From: Bradyrhizobium jicamae
Lineage (GTDB): Bacteria; Pseudomonadota; Alphaproteobacteria; Rhizobiales; Xanthobacteraceae
DNA length: 64,000 bases
Assembly: GCF_001440395.1 (NCBI RefSeq)
Contig: NZ_LLXZ01000191.1
Location: 150,666-214,665, forward strand
Reading direction: 5' to 3'
In this document: one piece after another, positions 55,160 through 63,166 of the stretch
Numbering within the stretch: position 1 is the stretch's first letter
How the letters are laid out: the number at the start of each line of letters is the position of its first letter
The notes under the pieces: model-generated
Told to the model about the DNA's origin: nothing
Databases searched by the model: none
Seen by the model: only the letters and a program-made list of their open reading frames with translations
Translations under genes and position numbers: made by a program

Positions 55160-56116
55160 TCATCCTCCTCCTTGCAGGGCGGCCCACATTTCCTGGTCGC
55201 GCTTGTCGGTCCAGATCACGGGATCGTCGATCCCTGATGCTTCATCGAACGCGCGCGAGACGTTGAACGGCAGGCAATGCTCGTAAATGGCGAAGCTGGA
55301 AAACTTCGGGTCCATCACCTCGCGCGTCGCCGCAAACGTCTCTTTCAGCGTGCGGCCCCTGGCGACCGAGCTTTCCGCCGCGCCATAGAGCGAGGTGACG
55401 AAGTCGCGCGTCATCGCGATCGCGTCGCGCCCGGTCGACAGTCCCTTCAGCGCATCGCCACGGCCCGGCGCGATCGCCTTCGGATTGAAGGCGCGGATTT
55501 CATTGAGCGTGGAAGGCCATTCGCGCAAATGCGCATCGCCGCAATAGCAGGCCGAGTGATATTCGATGAGATCGCCGGAGAACATCACCTCGGCATCCGG
55601 CACCCAGGCGACGATGTCGCCCGACGTATGCCCGGCGCCGAGTTGCATCAGCCGCACCTCGCGCTTGCCGAGATAGATCGACATCTCGCCTTCGAAGGTC
55701 AGCGTCGGCCACGTGAGACCGGGAATGCTCTCGGCGTCTTGGAACAGGCGGGGAAAGCGGCCGTACTCGGAATCCCAATCCTGCTGGCCACGCTCTTCGA
55801 TCAGCCGGTAGGTTTCGGCTGACGCCACGATACCCTGCGCCTTGTAGGCGGAAGCGCCGAGCACGCGCACGGCATGGTAATGCGACAGCACGACATATTT
55901 GATCGGCTTGTCGGTCACGGTGCGAACGCGCTCGATCACCTTGTTGGCCATCGCCGGCGTCGACTGCGCGTCGAACACCAGGCAACCGTCATCGCCGACG
56001 ATGATCGCGGAGTTCGGATCGCCCTCGGCGGTGAAGGCGTAGAGATCAATGCCGATTTCAGAGAAGGTAATCTTCTTCTCCGCGAGATCCGTGGTGGACG
56101 CGAAACCTTTGGCCAT
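55160..56116 (-). CDS. Metallo-beta-lactamase-fold protein with altered metal motif
   Basis: 318 residues. The fold is clear: EIGIDLYAFTAEGDPNSAII, then the zinc loop, AGHTSGDIVAWVPDAEVMFSGDLI, and a C-terminal FxxYEHCLPFNVSR segment. The usual HxHxDH reads HYHAVR (residues 79-84): both His of site 1 remain but Asp and His of site 2 are Val83 and Arg84. The later His and Asp (AGHTSGD, SGDLI) are kept. Activity with one metal or none is possible. It sits between DUF2783 (33 bases) and hmgA (2 bases) in the homogentisate operon. Its role there is unknown. An alternative TTG start lies one codon upstream. Confidence 0.8.
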   Translation of the reverse strand: MAKGFASTTDLAEKKITFSEIGIDLYAFTAEGDPNSAIIVGDDGCLVFDAQSTPAMANKVIERVRTVTDKPIKYVVLSHYHAVRVLGASAYKAQGIVASAETYRLIEERGQQDWDSEYGRFPRLFQDAESIPGLTWPTLTFEGEMSIYLGKREVRLMQLGAGHTSGDIVAWVPDAEVMFSGDLIEYHSACYCGDAHLREWPSTLNEIRAFNPKAIAPGRGDALKGLSTGRDAIAMTRDFVTSLYGAAESSVARGRTLKETFAATREVMDPKFSSFAIYEHCLPFNVSRAFDEASGIDDPVIWTDKRDQEMWAALQGGG

Positions 56117-56149
56117 CAATTCGATTCCTGACTTCGTTCGAGGCGTGAA

Positions 56150-56380
56150 CTATTGCTGCTGTTGCTGCGCTTGCTGCTGGCTCGCACCGAGCATCCGCTG
56201 GGCGGCGAGCGCGATGGCCTCCTTCAGCACATCGAGGTCGCCGATATGATTGGCGAGAATGAGAACCAGCGCCGCATCGAGATCGGCGCTTTGCTCGTCG
56301 TTCAAGCCCCGATGCGCCTCGACGATGGCGCGGAACGCGTCGTCGGGCTTGGCAAAGTTCGAACTGGTCGATAGCGCCAT
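56150..56380 (-). CDS. DUF2783 family small protein
   Basis: 76 residues: mostly helical (DDAFRAIVEAHRGLNDEQSA, ALVLILANHIGDLDVLKEAI) with a Gln-rich tail (SQQQAQQQQQ). It begins 9 bases after the stop of the FAD monooxygenase gene. The pairing of a flavin monooxygenase with a very small protein recalls MhaA/MhaB of Pseudomonas putida, where the small partner couples the hydroxylase. Whether DUF2783 is MhaB-like is inference. It is followed by the MBL gene. Confidence 0.75.
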   Translation of the reverse strand: MALSTSSNFAKPDDAFRAIVEAHRGLNDEQSADLDAALVLILANHIGDLDVLKEAIALAAQRMLGASQQQAQQQQQ

Positions 56381-56389
56381 GACGAAACC

Positions 56390-58003
56390 TCAAATATGGC
56401 CTGCGGCGCGCGCCAGCGCGGCATCGAGCGCCGCCCGCGTCGGGTGGCGGAAGCGCGCCGCGATATAGCCGTCGGGGCGCAGCAGGTAGGCAGTGCCGGG
56501 TTCGGCATCGTAACGCTTGGCGGCAAGACCTGCAGAATCGGTCAGCCCGCCGTTGCCGCCAATCCGGATCGTGCCCAATCCGTCGGGCCGTTCCGGCGCG
56601 GTGCCATTGCTAAACTCCAGCAGCGTGAACCCGGTTCCGGCGCCCATGAAAGCTTCGGTGAGATAGATCGGTTCGCCGCCCTGCCCGGCAGCCGGCGCGT
56701 CCGGCATCGAGGCGCCGGGACGCGGCCCGCCGCGCCAGGAATCGCCATCGGCGGTCGAGAGCGGCGTCTCGTAGATCGACGGCGTCGAGAGGCGTCCGCC
56801 ATTCACCATGCGCTTGCCGAACTCTGTCTCCCTGGCGAGCGACAGCACCGCCTTGCGCAACCGCGCCTCCTGGTGCGAGTTGGGCGCCATGAAGTCGGTC
56901 GAGCGGGTGGATTCGCGGATGTTCTCATCGGCCGCAGCGCTTCGCTCGATATGGTAGCTGTCGAGCAGCCCCACGGGCGAAGTCCCCCGCAGCACGCGGT
57001 CGAGCTTCCACGCCAGATTCTCGGCATCCTCCAGCCCGGAATTGGCGCCGCGGGCGCCGAACGGCGATACCTGATGCGCGGCGTCACCGGCGAAGATCAC
57101 CCGGCCATGGATGAACTTGTTCATTCGCCGGCACTGGAATTTGTATAGCGAGATCCATTCGAAATCGAACTTGTCGTGGCCGAGCATGCGGGCGATGCGC
57201 GGCCGCACGTTCTCCGGCAGCTTTTCGACGGCGGGATCGGCAAAGCGATTGAGTTGCAGGTCGATCCGCCAGATGTCGTCCGGCTGCTTGTGCAGCAGCG
57301 CGGAGCGGCCGGCATGGAACGGCGGGTCGAACCAGAACCAGCGCTCGGTCGGGAACGCCGCAGTCATCTTGACGTCGGCGATCAGGAACTGGTCCTCGAA
57401 CACCTGGCCGGCAAATTCCGCGCCCACCATCTGCCGCAGCGAGGACCGGGCGCCGTCGCAGGCGACGACATATTGCGCCGCGAGCCGATAGGGACCATCC
57501 GGCGTCTGGACCGTCAGCACCACACCGTCGTTGCGCGGCTCGAGCCCCGTCACCTTGTTGCGCCAGCGCAGATCGATCGCAGGCAGTTCCTCGACGCGGT
57601 CGACCAGATAGGCCTCCGCATAGAATTGCTGCAGGTTGATGAAGGCCGGCCGCTTGTGGCCTTCCTCCGGCAACAGGTTGAATTGATAGAGCTGGGATTC
57701 GCCGTGAAAGATCTTGCCGACGCTCCACACCACGCCCTTGTCGACCATGCGCTGGCCGATGCCGAGCCGGTCCCAGAATTCGAGCGAGCGCTTGGAGAAG
57801 CAGATCGCCCGCGAGCCCTCGCCGATCCGGTCGGCATCGTCGAGCAGCACGACCGATTGCCCGCGCTGCGCCAGATCGATCGCCAGCGACAGGCCAACGG
57901 GGCCCGCGCCGACCACGACCACGGCATGCTCGGCGATATCAGCGCCCGCCCGGTCCTGATCGGGGTGGCGACGATAGCCGAACTGGGTTTTAGTCAGCGC
58001 CAT
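56390..58003 (-). CDS. FAD-dependent aromatic monooxygenase
   Basis: 537 residues of the class A flavoprotein hydroxylase family. FAD-binding GxGxxG is VVVGAGPVGLSLAIDLAQRG, the DG motif is YVVACDGARSSLRQMVG, and GRVIFAGDAAHQVSPFGARG is the second FAD motif. The C-terminal thioredoxin-like domain (about 410-530) is like MhpA/PheA-type enzymes. It hydroxylates a phenolic ring with NAD(P)H and O2. Because it heads the hmgA operon, 3-hydroxyphenylacetate to homogentisate is a reasonable guess. It is divergent from a MarR-type regulator. Confidence 0.85.
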   Translation of the reverse strand: MALTKTQFGYRRHPDQDRAGADIAEHAVVVVGAGPVGLSLAIDLAQRGQSVVLLDDADRIGEGSRAICFSKRSLEFWDRLGIGQRMVDKGVVWSVGKIFHGESQLYQFNLLPEEGHKRPAFINLQQFYAEAYLVDRVEELPAIDLRWRNKVTGLEPRNDGVVLTVQTPDGPYRLAAQYVVACDGARSSLRQMVGAEFAGQVFEDQFLIADVKMTAAFPTERWFWFDPPFHAGRSALLHKQPDDIWRIDLQLNRFADPAVEKLPENVRPRIARMLGHDKFDFEWISLYKFQCRRMNKFIHGRVIFAGDAAHQVSPFGARGANSGLEDAENLAWKLDRVLRGTSPVGLLDSYHIERSAAADENIRESTRSTDFMAPNSHQEARLRKAVLSLARETEFGKRMVNGGRLSTPSIYETPLSTADGDSWRGGPRPGASMPDAPAAGQGGEPIYLTEAFMGAGTGFTLLEFSNGTAPERPDGLGTIRIGGNGGLTDSAGLAAKRYDAEPGTAYLLRPDGYIAARFRHPTRAALDAALARAAGHI

Positions 58004-58020
58004 GCGGGCTCAACCCCGTG

Positions 58021-58090
58021 ACTAGAGATCTTGTTTTGACGCGTTTTCTTCACGCGAACCGGTATCCACTTCGCTCGAAAACGCTGGCTA
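58021..58090 (-). repeat. Dispersed repeat, family C, copy 2
   Basis: On the minus strand: agcgttttcgagcgaagtgg, ataccggttcgcgtgaagaa, aacgcgtcaaaacaagat. Same family as 33369-33474. It lies in the divergent FAD monooxygenase / MarR gap and may separate their control signals. Confidence 0.85.
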
Positions 58091-58190
58091 GTGGCCGACG
58101 GCCCTGCTAAATTAGTCTCACCTGCAACTATCTTAAACCCCGGGCCGGGTCCGGCGTCAACCGAAATCGAGGCTGTTCTTGCCAAAAGCG

Positions 58191-58718
58191 ATGTCAGGCG
58201 AAATGGCGGCCGGTCCGCAGGAGGAGAGCGCGCCGAAGAAGGCCGCGCGGCTGGACCTCTTCAAATTCGTGCCGTTCCAGCTCAACCGGCTGGCGGCGGA
58301 AGTCAGTTCGGCGCTCTCGGTGGAGTATGCGGCCCGCTACGGCCTCGATATTCCGGAATGGCGCGTGCTGGCGACGCTCGGCTTCCGTCATGATGCCTGC
58401 AGCGCGCAATACATCGCCCACTGCACCCGCACGCACAAATCAACGATCAGCCGCGCCGTCACGTCGTTGATGAAGCGGCAGATCATCGAGCGCGTCGAGA
58501 ACGAGGATGACCGGCGCGAATTCCGCCTGCGTCTGACACGCAAGGGCGAACAGCTCTACGAGGAACTGATCCCGCGCCTGTTGCGCAAGGAGCAGGAGAT
58601 ATTGTCCGGCCTTTCCGCGCAGGAGCGGCGGGAGTTCGCACGGCTGCTCGGCAAGATCGAAGCGAGCCTCGAACTGGTGCAGACCAGCGAAGAGGCGGAT
58701 GCGAAGGAAGCGTATTAG
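58191..58718 (+). CDS. MarR-family regulator, probable repressor of the homogentisate operon
   Basis: 175 residues. A winged-helix MarR core (about 30-160): RYGLDIPEWRVLATLGFRHD, ARTHKSTISRAVTSLMKRQI as recognition helix and the ENEDDRREFRLRLTRKGEQL wing. MarR proteins repress until an aromatic ligand binds; here the divergent position beside the operon resembles HmgR of Pseudomonas functionally, although HmgR is an IclR type, so no symbol is given. ATG 58191 is preferred to the upstream TTG. Confidence 0.85.
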   Translation: MSGEMAAGPQEESAPKKAARLDLFKFVPFQLNRLAAEVSSALSVEYAARYGLDIPEWRVLATLGFRHDACSAQYIAHCTRTHKSTISRAVTSLMKRQIIERVENEDDRREFRLRLTRKGEQLYEELIPRLLRKEQEILSGLSAQERREFARLLGKIEASLELVQTSEEADAKEAY

Positions 58719-58957
58719 GGCGCGTGCTCATCAATGCTTCTTGTCGACTTTCGGGATTAAGGCAGAGCCAGCGCGGATCAGAGACTGACTTCCGCCTGTG
58801 ACCGTCCGGAGCAGACCTTTCCTTCGGAATCGGAGCCGGAAAAGCTTGCTTCACATCTCATGGGTGGGTTGGGTGCCGGAATCGCATAGCGCGAAATGGT
58901 CGTTTTCGGCTAGAATGTCGATCAGTTCGCGAGGTTCATTGAGGGAGGCTGGCTCAG
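58719..58957. other. Intergenic region, nothing recognised
   Basis: 239 bases between codirectional genes. The segment gagggaggctggctca directly before the deaminase GTG holds its ribosome site; nothing else stood out. Confidence 0.4.
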
Positions 58958-59536
58958 GTGCCGAACGATCTGGATCTGCGCATGATGGCGCGGTGCATCG
59001 AGCTCTCACGCGCCTCCATCGCGGCGGGTGAACTTCCTTTCGGCTGCGTGATCTGTCACGACGAGGAGATCGTGTCGGAAGCCACCAACCGCGTGGTACG
59101 CGACGGCGACGTGACCCGTCACGCCGAAATGGTTGCGATGTCGGAAGCGCAACGCGTCCTCGGAACCAAGCGGTTGTCGCGCTGCACGCTTTATACCAAT
59201 GTCGAGCCCTGCGCGATGTGCTGCTACTGCATTCGCGAGACCCGGATGCGCAAGGTCGTCTATGCAATTCGCTCGCCCATCATGGGCGGACACTCCAAAT
59301 GGAAGGTTTTACAGGACGAGGAGATCTCTGGCGTCATCCCGGAAGTTTTCGGCCGCGTCCCCGAGATCACTGGCGCGGTGATGCGCGAGGAGGCCGAAGC
59401 GGTGTGGCGGGATTGGCACCCGATGATCTGGAGAATCATCACGTTCCGCGGCTGCTTCGGCGGCGTTGCGCAAGCAGCCGCCGAGGTGCCCCGTCGCGAA
59501 GGATTTTTCCGTCGACTGACTCTGCTGCATCGCTGA
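58958..59536 (+). CDS. Nucleoside/tRNA deaminase-like protein (CDA fold)
   Basis: 192 residues. The zinc-deaminase motifs are present: HAE (in TRHAEMVAMSEA) and PCxxC as EPCAMCCYC. The N-terminal domain FGCVICHDEEIVSEATNRVV is of the TadA/guanine-deaminase type. An about 50-residue C-terminal extension (ITGAVMREEAEAVWRDWHPM and beyond) is not part of TadA, so it is probably a separate purine or nucleoside deaminase. The start is GTG, with GGAGG 10 bases upstream. It precedes a methyltransferase gene by 44 bases on the same strand. Confidence 0.82.
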   Translation: MPNDLDLRMMARCIELSRASIAAGELPFGCVICHDEEIVSEATNRVVRDGDVTRHAEMVAMSEAQRVLGTKRLSRCTLYTNVEPCAMCCYCIRETRMRKVVYAIRSPIMGGHSKWKVLQDEEISGVIPEVFGRVPEITGAVMREEAEAVWRDWHPMIWRIITFRGCFGGVAQAAAEVPRREGFFRRLTLLHR

Positions 59537-59580
59537 CTGCGCCGCGGGTTCGTCGCTCGCCGGTAGGAGGCCTACCCCTG

Positions 59581-60324
59581 ATGAACCGAACATCCCGCTC
59601 AGTCGACAGTGATTTCACCGTTCTCAATCGGCGTGGAACGCCGCACGGACCGTTCCGCCGTCTTTTGCGCCACATTATTCATTTCTTCTCGTATCACCTC
59701 ATCCTTAGCCGCCAGAGCATCCGAACGACCCGGGCGGCGGGCTTCCGCCTGCGCGTGCGGCCGACGGTCTTCCACCCCCGCTTCTTTCTGAGCAGTGAGT
59801 ATTTCGCGAAGTTCCTCGACGGGCTCGACCTGAGCGGCAAGTCCGTGGCTGATATTGGCACCGGCTCCGGCATCTTGGCTCTGGCGGCCGCTCGCGCCGG
59901 TGCGGCAGAGGTTTTGGCGCTCGACATCAATCCCCATGCGGCTCTCTCGGCGCTGGAGAATGCGCAGGCGAACGGCTTTGGTGACCGTGTGAACGTCGCC
60001 TGTATGAACCTCCTCGCCGCGCTTCCAGTGCGCCCGCTTTTCGATGTGATACTATCAAGCCCACCCAAGCATGCTGGCGAGCCGCGCGATCTCGCGGATC
60101 GCGGTTGGCACGCCGGTCCTCAATATCGGGACGTGGCGGCCTTGTTCAAGCAGGCCAGCGAGCGGCTTAAGCCCAACGGCTGTCTCTATGTCATGGTATC
60201 GTCGGACTCCGATCTCGACCTGTTCGGCCGGCTGATTGATGAGGCTGGCTTCCGCGCACGCCTCGCCTACGAGCGCTCGTTCTACATCGAGTCGATGATT
60301 CTCTACGAGCTGCGTGTTCGATAG
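59581..60324 (+). CDS. Class I SAM-dependent methyltransferase
   Basis: 247 residues. Rossmann motif I is VADIGTGSGILALAAARAGA, motif II LALDINPHA, and the SSPP motif resembles the NPPY of protein or N-methyltransferases of HemK/PrmA type. About 65 N-terminal residues (HIIHFFSYHLILSRQSIRTT, RVRPTVFHPRFFLSSEYFAK) are extra. The substrate is unknown. TAGGAGGCCTACCCCTG before the ATG supports the start; the frame is open over the upstream gene in another register. It may be co-transcribed with the deaminase. Confidence 0.8.
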   Translation: MNRTSRSVDSDFTVLNRRGTPHGPFRRLLRHIIHFFSYHLILSRQSIRTTRAAGFRLRVRPTVFHPRFFLSSEYFAKFLDGLDLSGKSVADIGTGSGILALAAARAGAAEVLALDINPHAALSALENAQANGFGDRVNVACMNLLAALPVRPLFDVILSSPPKHAGEPRDLADRGWHAGPQYRDVAALFKQASERLKPNGCLYVMVSSDSDLDLFGRLIDEAGFRARLAYERSFYIESMILYELRVR

Positions 60325-60528
60325 CGTCGATCCGGCTGGTATAGCCTGCTGCTGGTGCGCTCGCTCAGCTTCTTGACGCCCGGCGACTGGCGGCCCACGC
60401 GCCAATTGGGTTTACGTCGCAGGCGTGATTTACGACAAGTTCGACGGCGAGTTCGCGTCGCGCTCGCTGACTTCGATAGCTGTCCTGCTATGGACACGGA
60501 GACCTAGTGCAGACAACTACTGACCGGC

Positions 60529-60873
60529 TTACTTCATCGCCGTCACCACGATCTCCACGATATGCGGCGGCTCGAGATCAACGCCGAGGCAGGCGCGCAT
60601 CGGCGGATTCTTGCGGTCGACCCATTCGTCCCAGGCGCGGTTCATCTCGGCCTTCTGCTTGATGTCGGCGACATAGACGATCGCCGACAGGATCTTGCTC
60701 TTGTCCGAGCCGCACAGCGCGAGGCTTTCGTCGATCCGGGCGAGCGCCTTGACGCTCTGCTCGTACATCGAGGGACTGACCGGGTCGGGCGCAACCGCCA
60801 CCGTGAGAACCAGATCGTCGTGCGCGACGGCGCGGCTGCGGGTGGGTGTGAGCCCTGCAAAGCGTTGGATCAT
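60529..60873 (-). CDS. RidA-family (YjgF/YER057c) protein
   Basis: 114 residues, the full RidA fold. RidA-type proteins hydrolyse reactive imines and enamines from PLP enzymes. The conserved Arg93 in PMRACLGVDL and Glu107 in VEIVVTA are present, compatible with deaminase activity. It is the last gene of an operon: 12 bases separate it from the dehydrogenase gene upstream. The 204 bases between its stop and the convergent methyltransferase (60325-60528) hold nothing recognised. Confidence 0.85.
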   Translation of the reverse strand: MIQRFAGLTPTRSRAVAHDDLVLTVAVAPDPVSPSMYEQSVKALARIDESLALCGSDKSKILSAIVYVADIKQKAEMNRAWDEWVDRKNPPMRACLGVDLEPPHIVEIVVTAMK

Positions 60874-60885
60874 GATCGTCTCCGG

Positions 60886-61767
60886 TTAGCGGCCGCCAAT
60901 ATGTTTCGCGATGACCGGGAAATAATGATCGCCCGATCCCGCATCGATCGCTTCCTGCAACACGGTGCCGATCAGTTCTGCACCACGGATCCTGATGCCG
61001 GCGTCGGACGCAAGCTCCAGCGCGTAGGACAGATCCTTCAGCGCATATTCGGTCGAGAACGCGCGCTCCGGGTAATTACCCGGCACGATCGCCTTCATGC
61101 CGTGATTGCGTAGCGCAAAACTGTCGGCCGAGCCCTTTGATAGCGTGTCCAGCAGCAGCTTGGGATCGACGCCATTGTGCTTCGCCACCGCAACTGCCTC
61201 GGACAGCGCGTTGACGGTTTCGAACAGCACCATGTTGTTGAGGATTTTCGTCACCTGTCCCGCGCCGACGTCGCCGCAGTGAGTGACGTCGGTGGCGAAG
61301 CAGCGGATCAGCGGTTCGACATCGGCATACAGCGAAGCCGTCGTTCCGACCATGACGCTGAGCGTACCATCCTGCGCCGCCTGCCGCGTGCGCGCGATCG
61401 GCGCGTCGGCCCAGGACGCGCCTTTGGCTTGCAACTGTTTGGCAAAGTCGCGGGTCTGGCTGACCGAGGAGGTGCCGAGATCGACCACGACCTGTCCGCT
61501 GCGGACGTTCTTCAGGATGCCGTCGCCCTCGAACACCGCGCGCACGTGTTTGGCGCTGGGCAGGCACAGAAACAGCAAACCGCTTTGCTTGATCACGTCG
61601 GCAATGGAGGCCGCAATAGCGGCCCCGTCGGCCTTGAGCCGCGCCAGCGGCTCCGCCGACAGATCAAAGGCCAGCACGCGCTTGCCGCTCTTCTTCACGA
61701 GATTGCGGCAGATCGGCTCGCCCATCACGCCGAGGCCGATGAAGCCGAGAGTCTTGTATTCCGGCAT
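60886..61767 (-). CDS. 3-hydroxyisobutyrate dehydrogenase-family oxidoreductase
   Basis: 293 residues. The N-terminal GFIGLGVMGEPICRNLVKK is the NAD(P)-binding motif of the beta-hydroxyacid dehydrogenase family, LGTSSVSQTRDFAKQ is the substrate-binding region (the usual DxST is LGTS here), and catalytic Lys is in GAGQVTKILNNMV. The substrate is a 3-hydroxyacid or tartronate semialdehyde. It lies in an operon with the MBL protein and RidA. The frame is open back through repeat family C into the upstream gene's region, but the ATG at 61767 starts the family similarity. Confidence 0.87.
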   Translation of the reverse strand: MPEYKTLGFIGLGVMGEPICRNLVKKSGKRVLAFDLSAEPLARLKADGAAIAASIADVIKQSGLLFLCLPSAKHVRAVFEGDGILKNVRSGQVVVDLGTSSVSQTRDFAKQLQAKGASWADAPIARTRQAAQDGTLSVMVGTTASLYADVEPLIRCFATDVTHCGDVGAGQVTKILNNMVLFETVNALSEAVAVAKHNGVDPKLLLDTLSKGSADSFALRNHGMKAIVPGNYPERAFSTEYALKDLSYALELASDAGIRIRGAELIGTVLQEAIDAGSGDHYFPVIAKHIGGR

Positions 61768-61785
61768 TGTTTTTCTTGAACCTAT

Positions 61786-61840
61786 CTTTTGACGCGTTTT
61801 CTTGACGCGAACCGGTATCCACTTCGCTTGAAAACGCTCT
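61786..61840 (-). repeat. Dispersed repeat, family C, copy 3
   Basis: On the minus strand: agagcgttttcaagcgaagt, ggataccggttcgcgtcaag, aaaacgcgtcaaaag. It fills most of the 74-base gap between the MBL gene and the dehydrogenase gene, without breaking the open frame across it. Confidence 0.85.
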
Positions 61841-61841
61841 G

Positions 61842-62648
61842 TTATTTTGCAAAGGACCGCGACGGCGCGAGGTGCAGCGCGAACGCATCGACCTTGTCGT
61901 GCGCGCGCGGGTAGATCTCGCTTACGATCGGATCGTGGCCGGGGATGAAGCGGTCGGGATGACCGGCCAGCCGCTCGACGGTCTCCCAGCCCTGCGCCAT
62001 GTCGCCGACATTGTAGACGATCGGAAACGGGCTGCGCTTGTGCAGATTGGCGTAGTAATGCGCGGCGTCCGACGCCAGCACCACCGGGCCGCGCGCGGTT
62101 TCCACCCGCACCACCTGCAAGCCATCGGAATGGCCGCCGACGCGATGCACGGTCACGCCGGGCGCGATCTCGCCATCGCCGGAATGGAAGGTGACGCGGT
62201 CGCCGTAGACATGGCGCACCATGGTCGTGACGTGCTCGACCGAAAACGGATGCCGCAGCATGCCGTTGCACATGCAGCGCCCGGTCGCGTAGCTCATCTC
62301 GCGCTCCTGCAGATGAAACCGTGCGTTCGGGAAGCGATCGAGATTGCCGGCGTGGTCGTAGTGCAAATGGGTGACGATGACGTCGCGGATCGTATCCGCG
62401 GCGACGCCGAAATTCGCCAGCGCATCGACCGGATTGAGCGTGAGCTTGCGCGCACGCGCTTTCGCCTCTTCGGCGTTGAAGCCGGTATCGACCAGGATGT
62501 CGCGGCCGCCGCCCCGGACCAGCCAGACGAAATAATCGAGGTCCTGCGCCGTGGTCTCGTGCGGGTCGGGGATCAGAAAATTCAAATGAGGGGTGCGTGG
62601 CGACATCGTCGCGTAGCGCAGCGCGTAGATTTCGTAGGCATTTCCCAT
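61842..62648 (-). CDS. MBL-fold hydrolase, N-acyl-homoserine lactonase family
   Basis: 268 residues. The zinc motif is complete, THLHYDHAGN, with later His (GGHSDG), Asp (ASDAAHYY) and His (IPGHDP). The long N-terminal FVWLVRGGGRDILVDTGFNAEE is shared with the AhlD/AttM lactonase family, which opens lactone rings of quorum signals. Many relatives in rhizobia act on other lactones or esters, so quorum quenching is not certain. It is the first gene of the MBL-HIBADH-RidA operon. The ATG at 62648 is chosen; the frame opens 21 codons earlier. Confidence 0.83.
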   Translation of the reverse strand: MGNAYEIYALRYATMSPRTPHLNFLIPDPHETTAQDLDYFVWLVRGGGRDILVDTGFNAEEAKARARKLTLNPVDALANFGVAADTIRDVIVTHLHYDHAGNLDRFPNARFHLQEREMSYATGRCMCNGMLRHPFSVEHVTTMVRHVYGDRVTFHSGDGEIAPGVTVHRVGGHSDGLQVVRVETARGPVVLASDAAHYYANLHKRSPFPIVYNVGDMAQGWETVERLAGHPDRFIPGHDPIVSEIYPRAHDKVDAFALHLAPSRSFAK

Positions 62649-63166
62649 CGGTGTCGCTTTTCTTTTGTTGTGAACCTGGCCGATGCGGCAGCAAGCCATT
62701 GTCATCCGCAAAGGTCAAACGCAGCGCGCGAATGACGACCGCGTAACAATTGCAGAGCTATGTGAGAGGGATCACAATACCATCGATGGTTGCCACTGGG
62801 GACGATTCGCAATTCCACAGCAGCGGCGATCAACTCGACAGGCGGCGCATCGGACACCCCGCCTTCGCAGGGCCGACCGTCATGTTCGGGCGCAGCCAAG
62901 TATAGACGGAAGCATGGTCGAGCGGATCGGGAACCAGTTGCAAGGGCCCAATCACGCCTCAGGTGTTGCCGCCGGTCCACATTGTTAACTCGATTGTTAA
63001 CTCGGCTTCATTCGCGACGTGCGGTCGCGGTTATTTGTCGCAATTAGTGATGCGATCGCAAGCGGTTGACGGGTAATACGCGCGGTTTGATAATGCAGGG
63101 AGCGTAGAGTATGGTCGCCGCGGCGCAAGCTGGTATCGGCGCCATTTTGGCTGGATTGCCGTCGAT
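62649..63166. promoter_or_regulatory. Divergent intergenic region, MBL operon and caspase-fold gene
   Basis: 518 bases between divergent genes. gttaactcgattgttaactc near 62983-63002 is a direct repeat of gttaactcg with a GTTAAC palindrome in each unit, a plausible operator. Otherwise no gene or known repeat is seen. It should contain promoters for both sides. Confidence 0.4.

Noticed and set aside
53589..55286. 565-codon plus-strand open frame
   Set aside because: Antisense to hmgA and crosses repeat family E; composition is typical of a shadow frame.
60886..62718. Single 610-codon fusion of an MBL-region frame with the HIBADH gene
   Set aside because: The upstream part is in a different frame from the real MBL gene (61842-62648) and joins only because repeat C lacks a stop; the HIBADH family starts at 61767.
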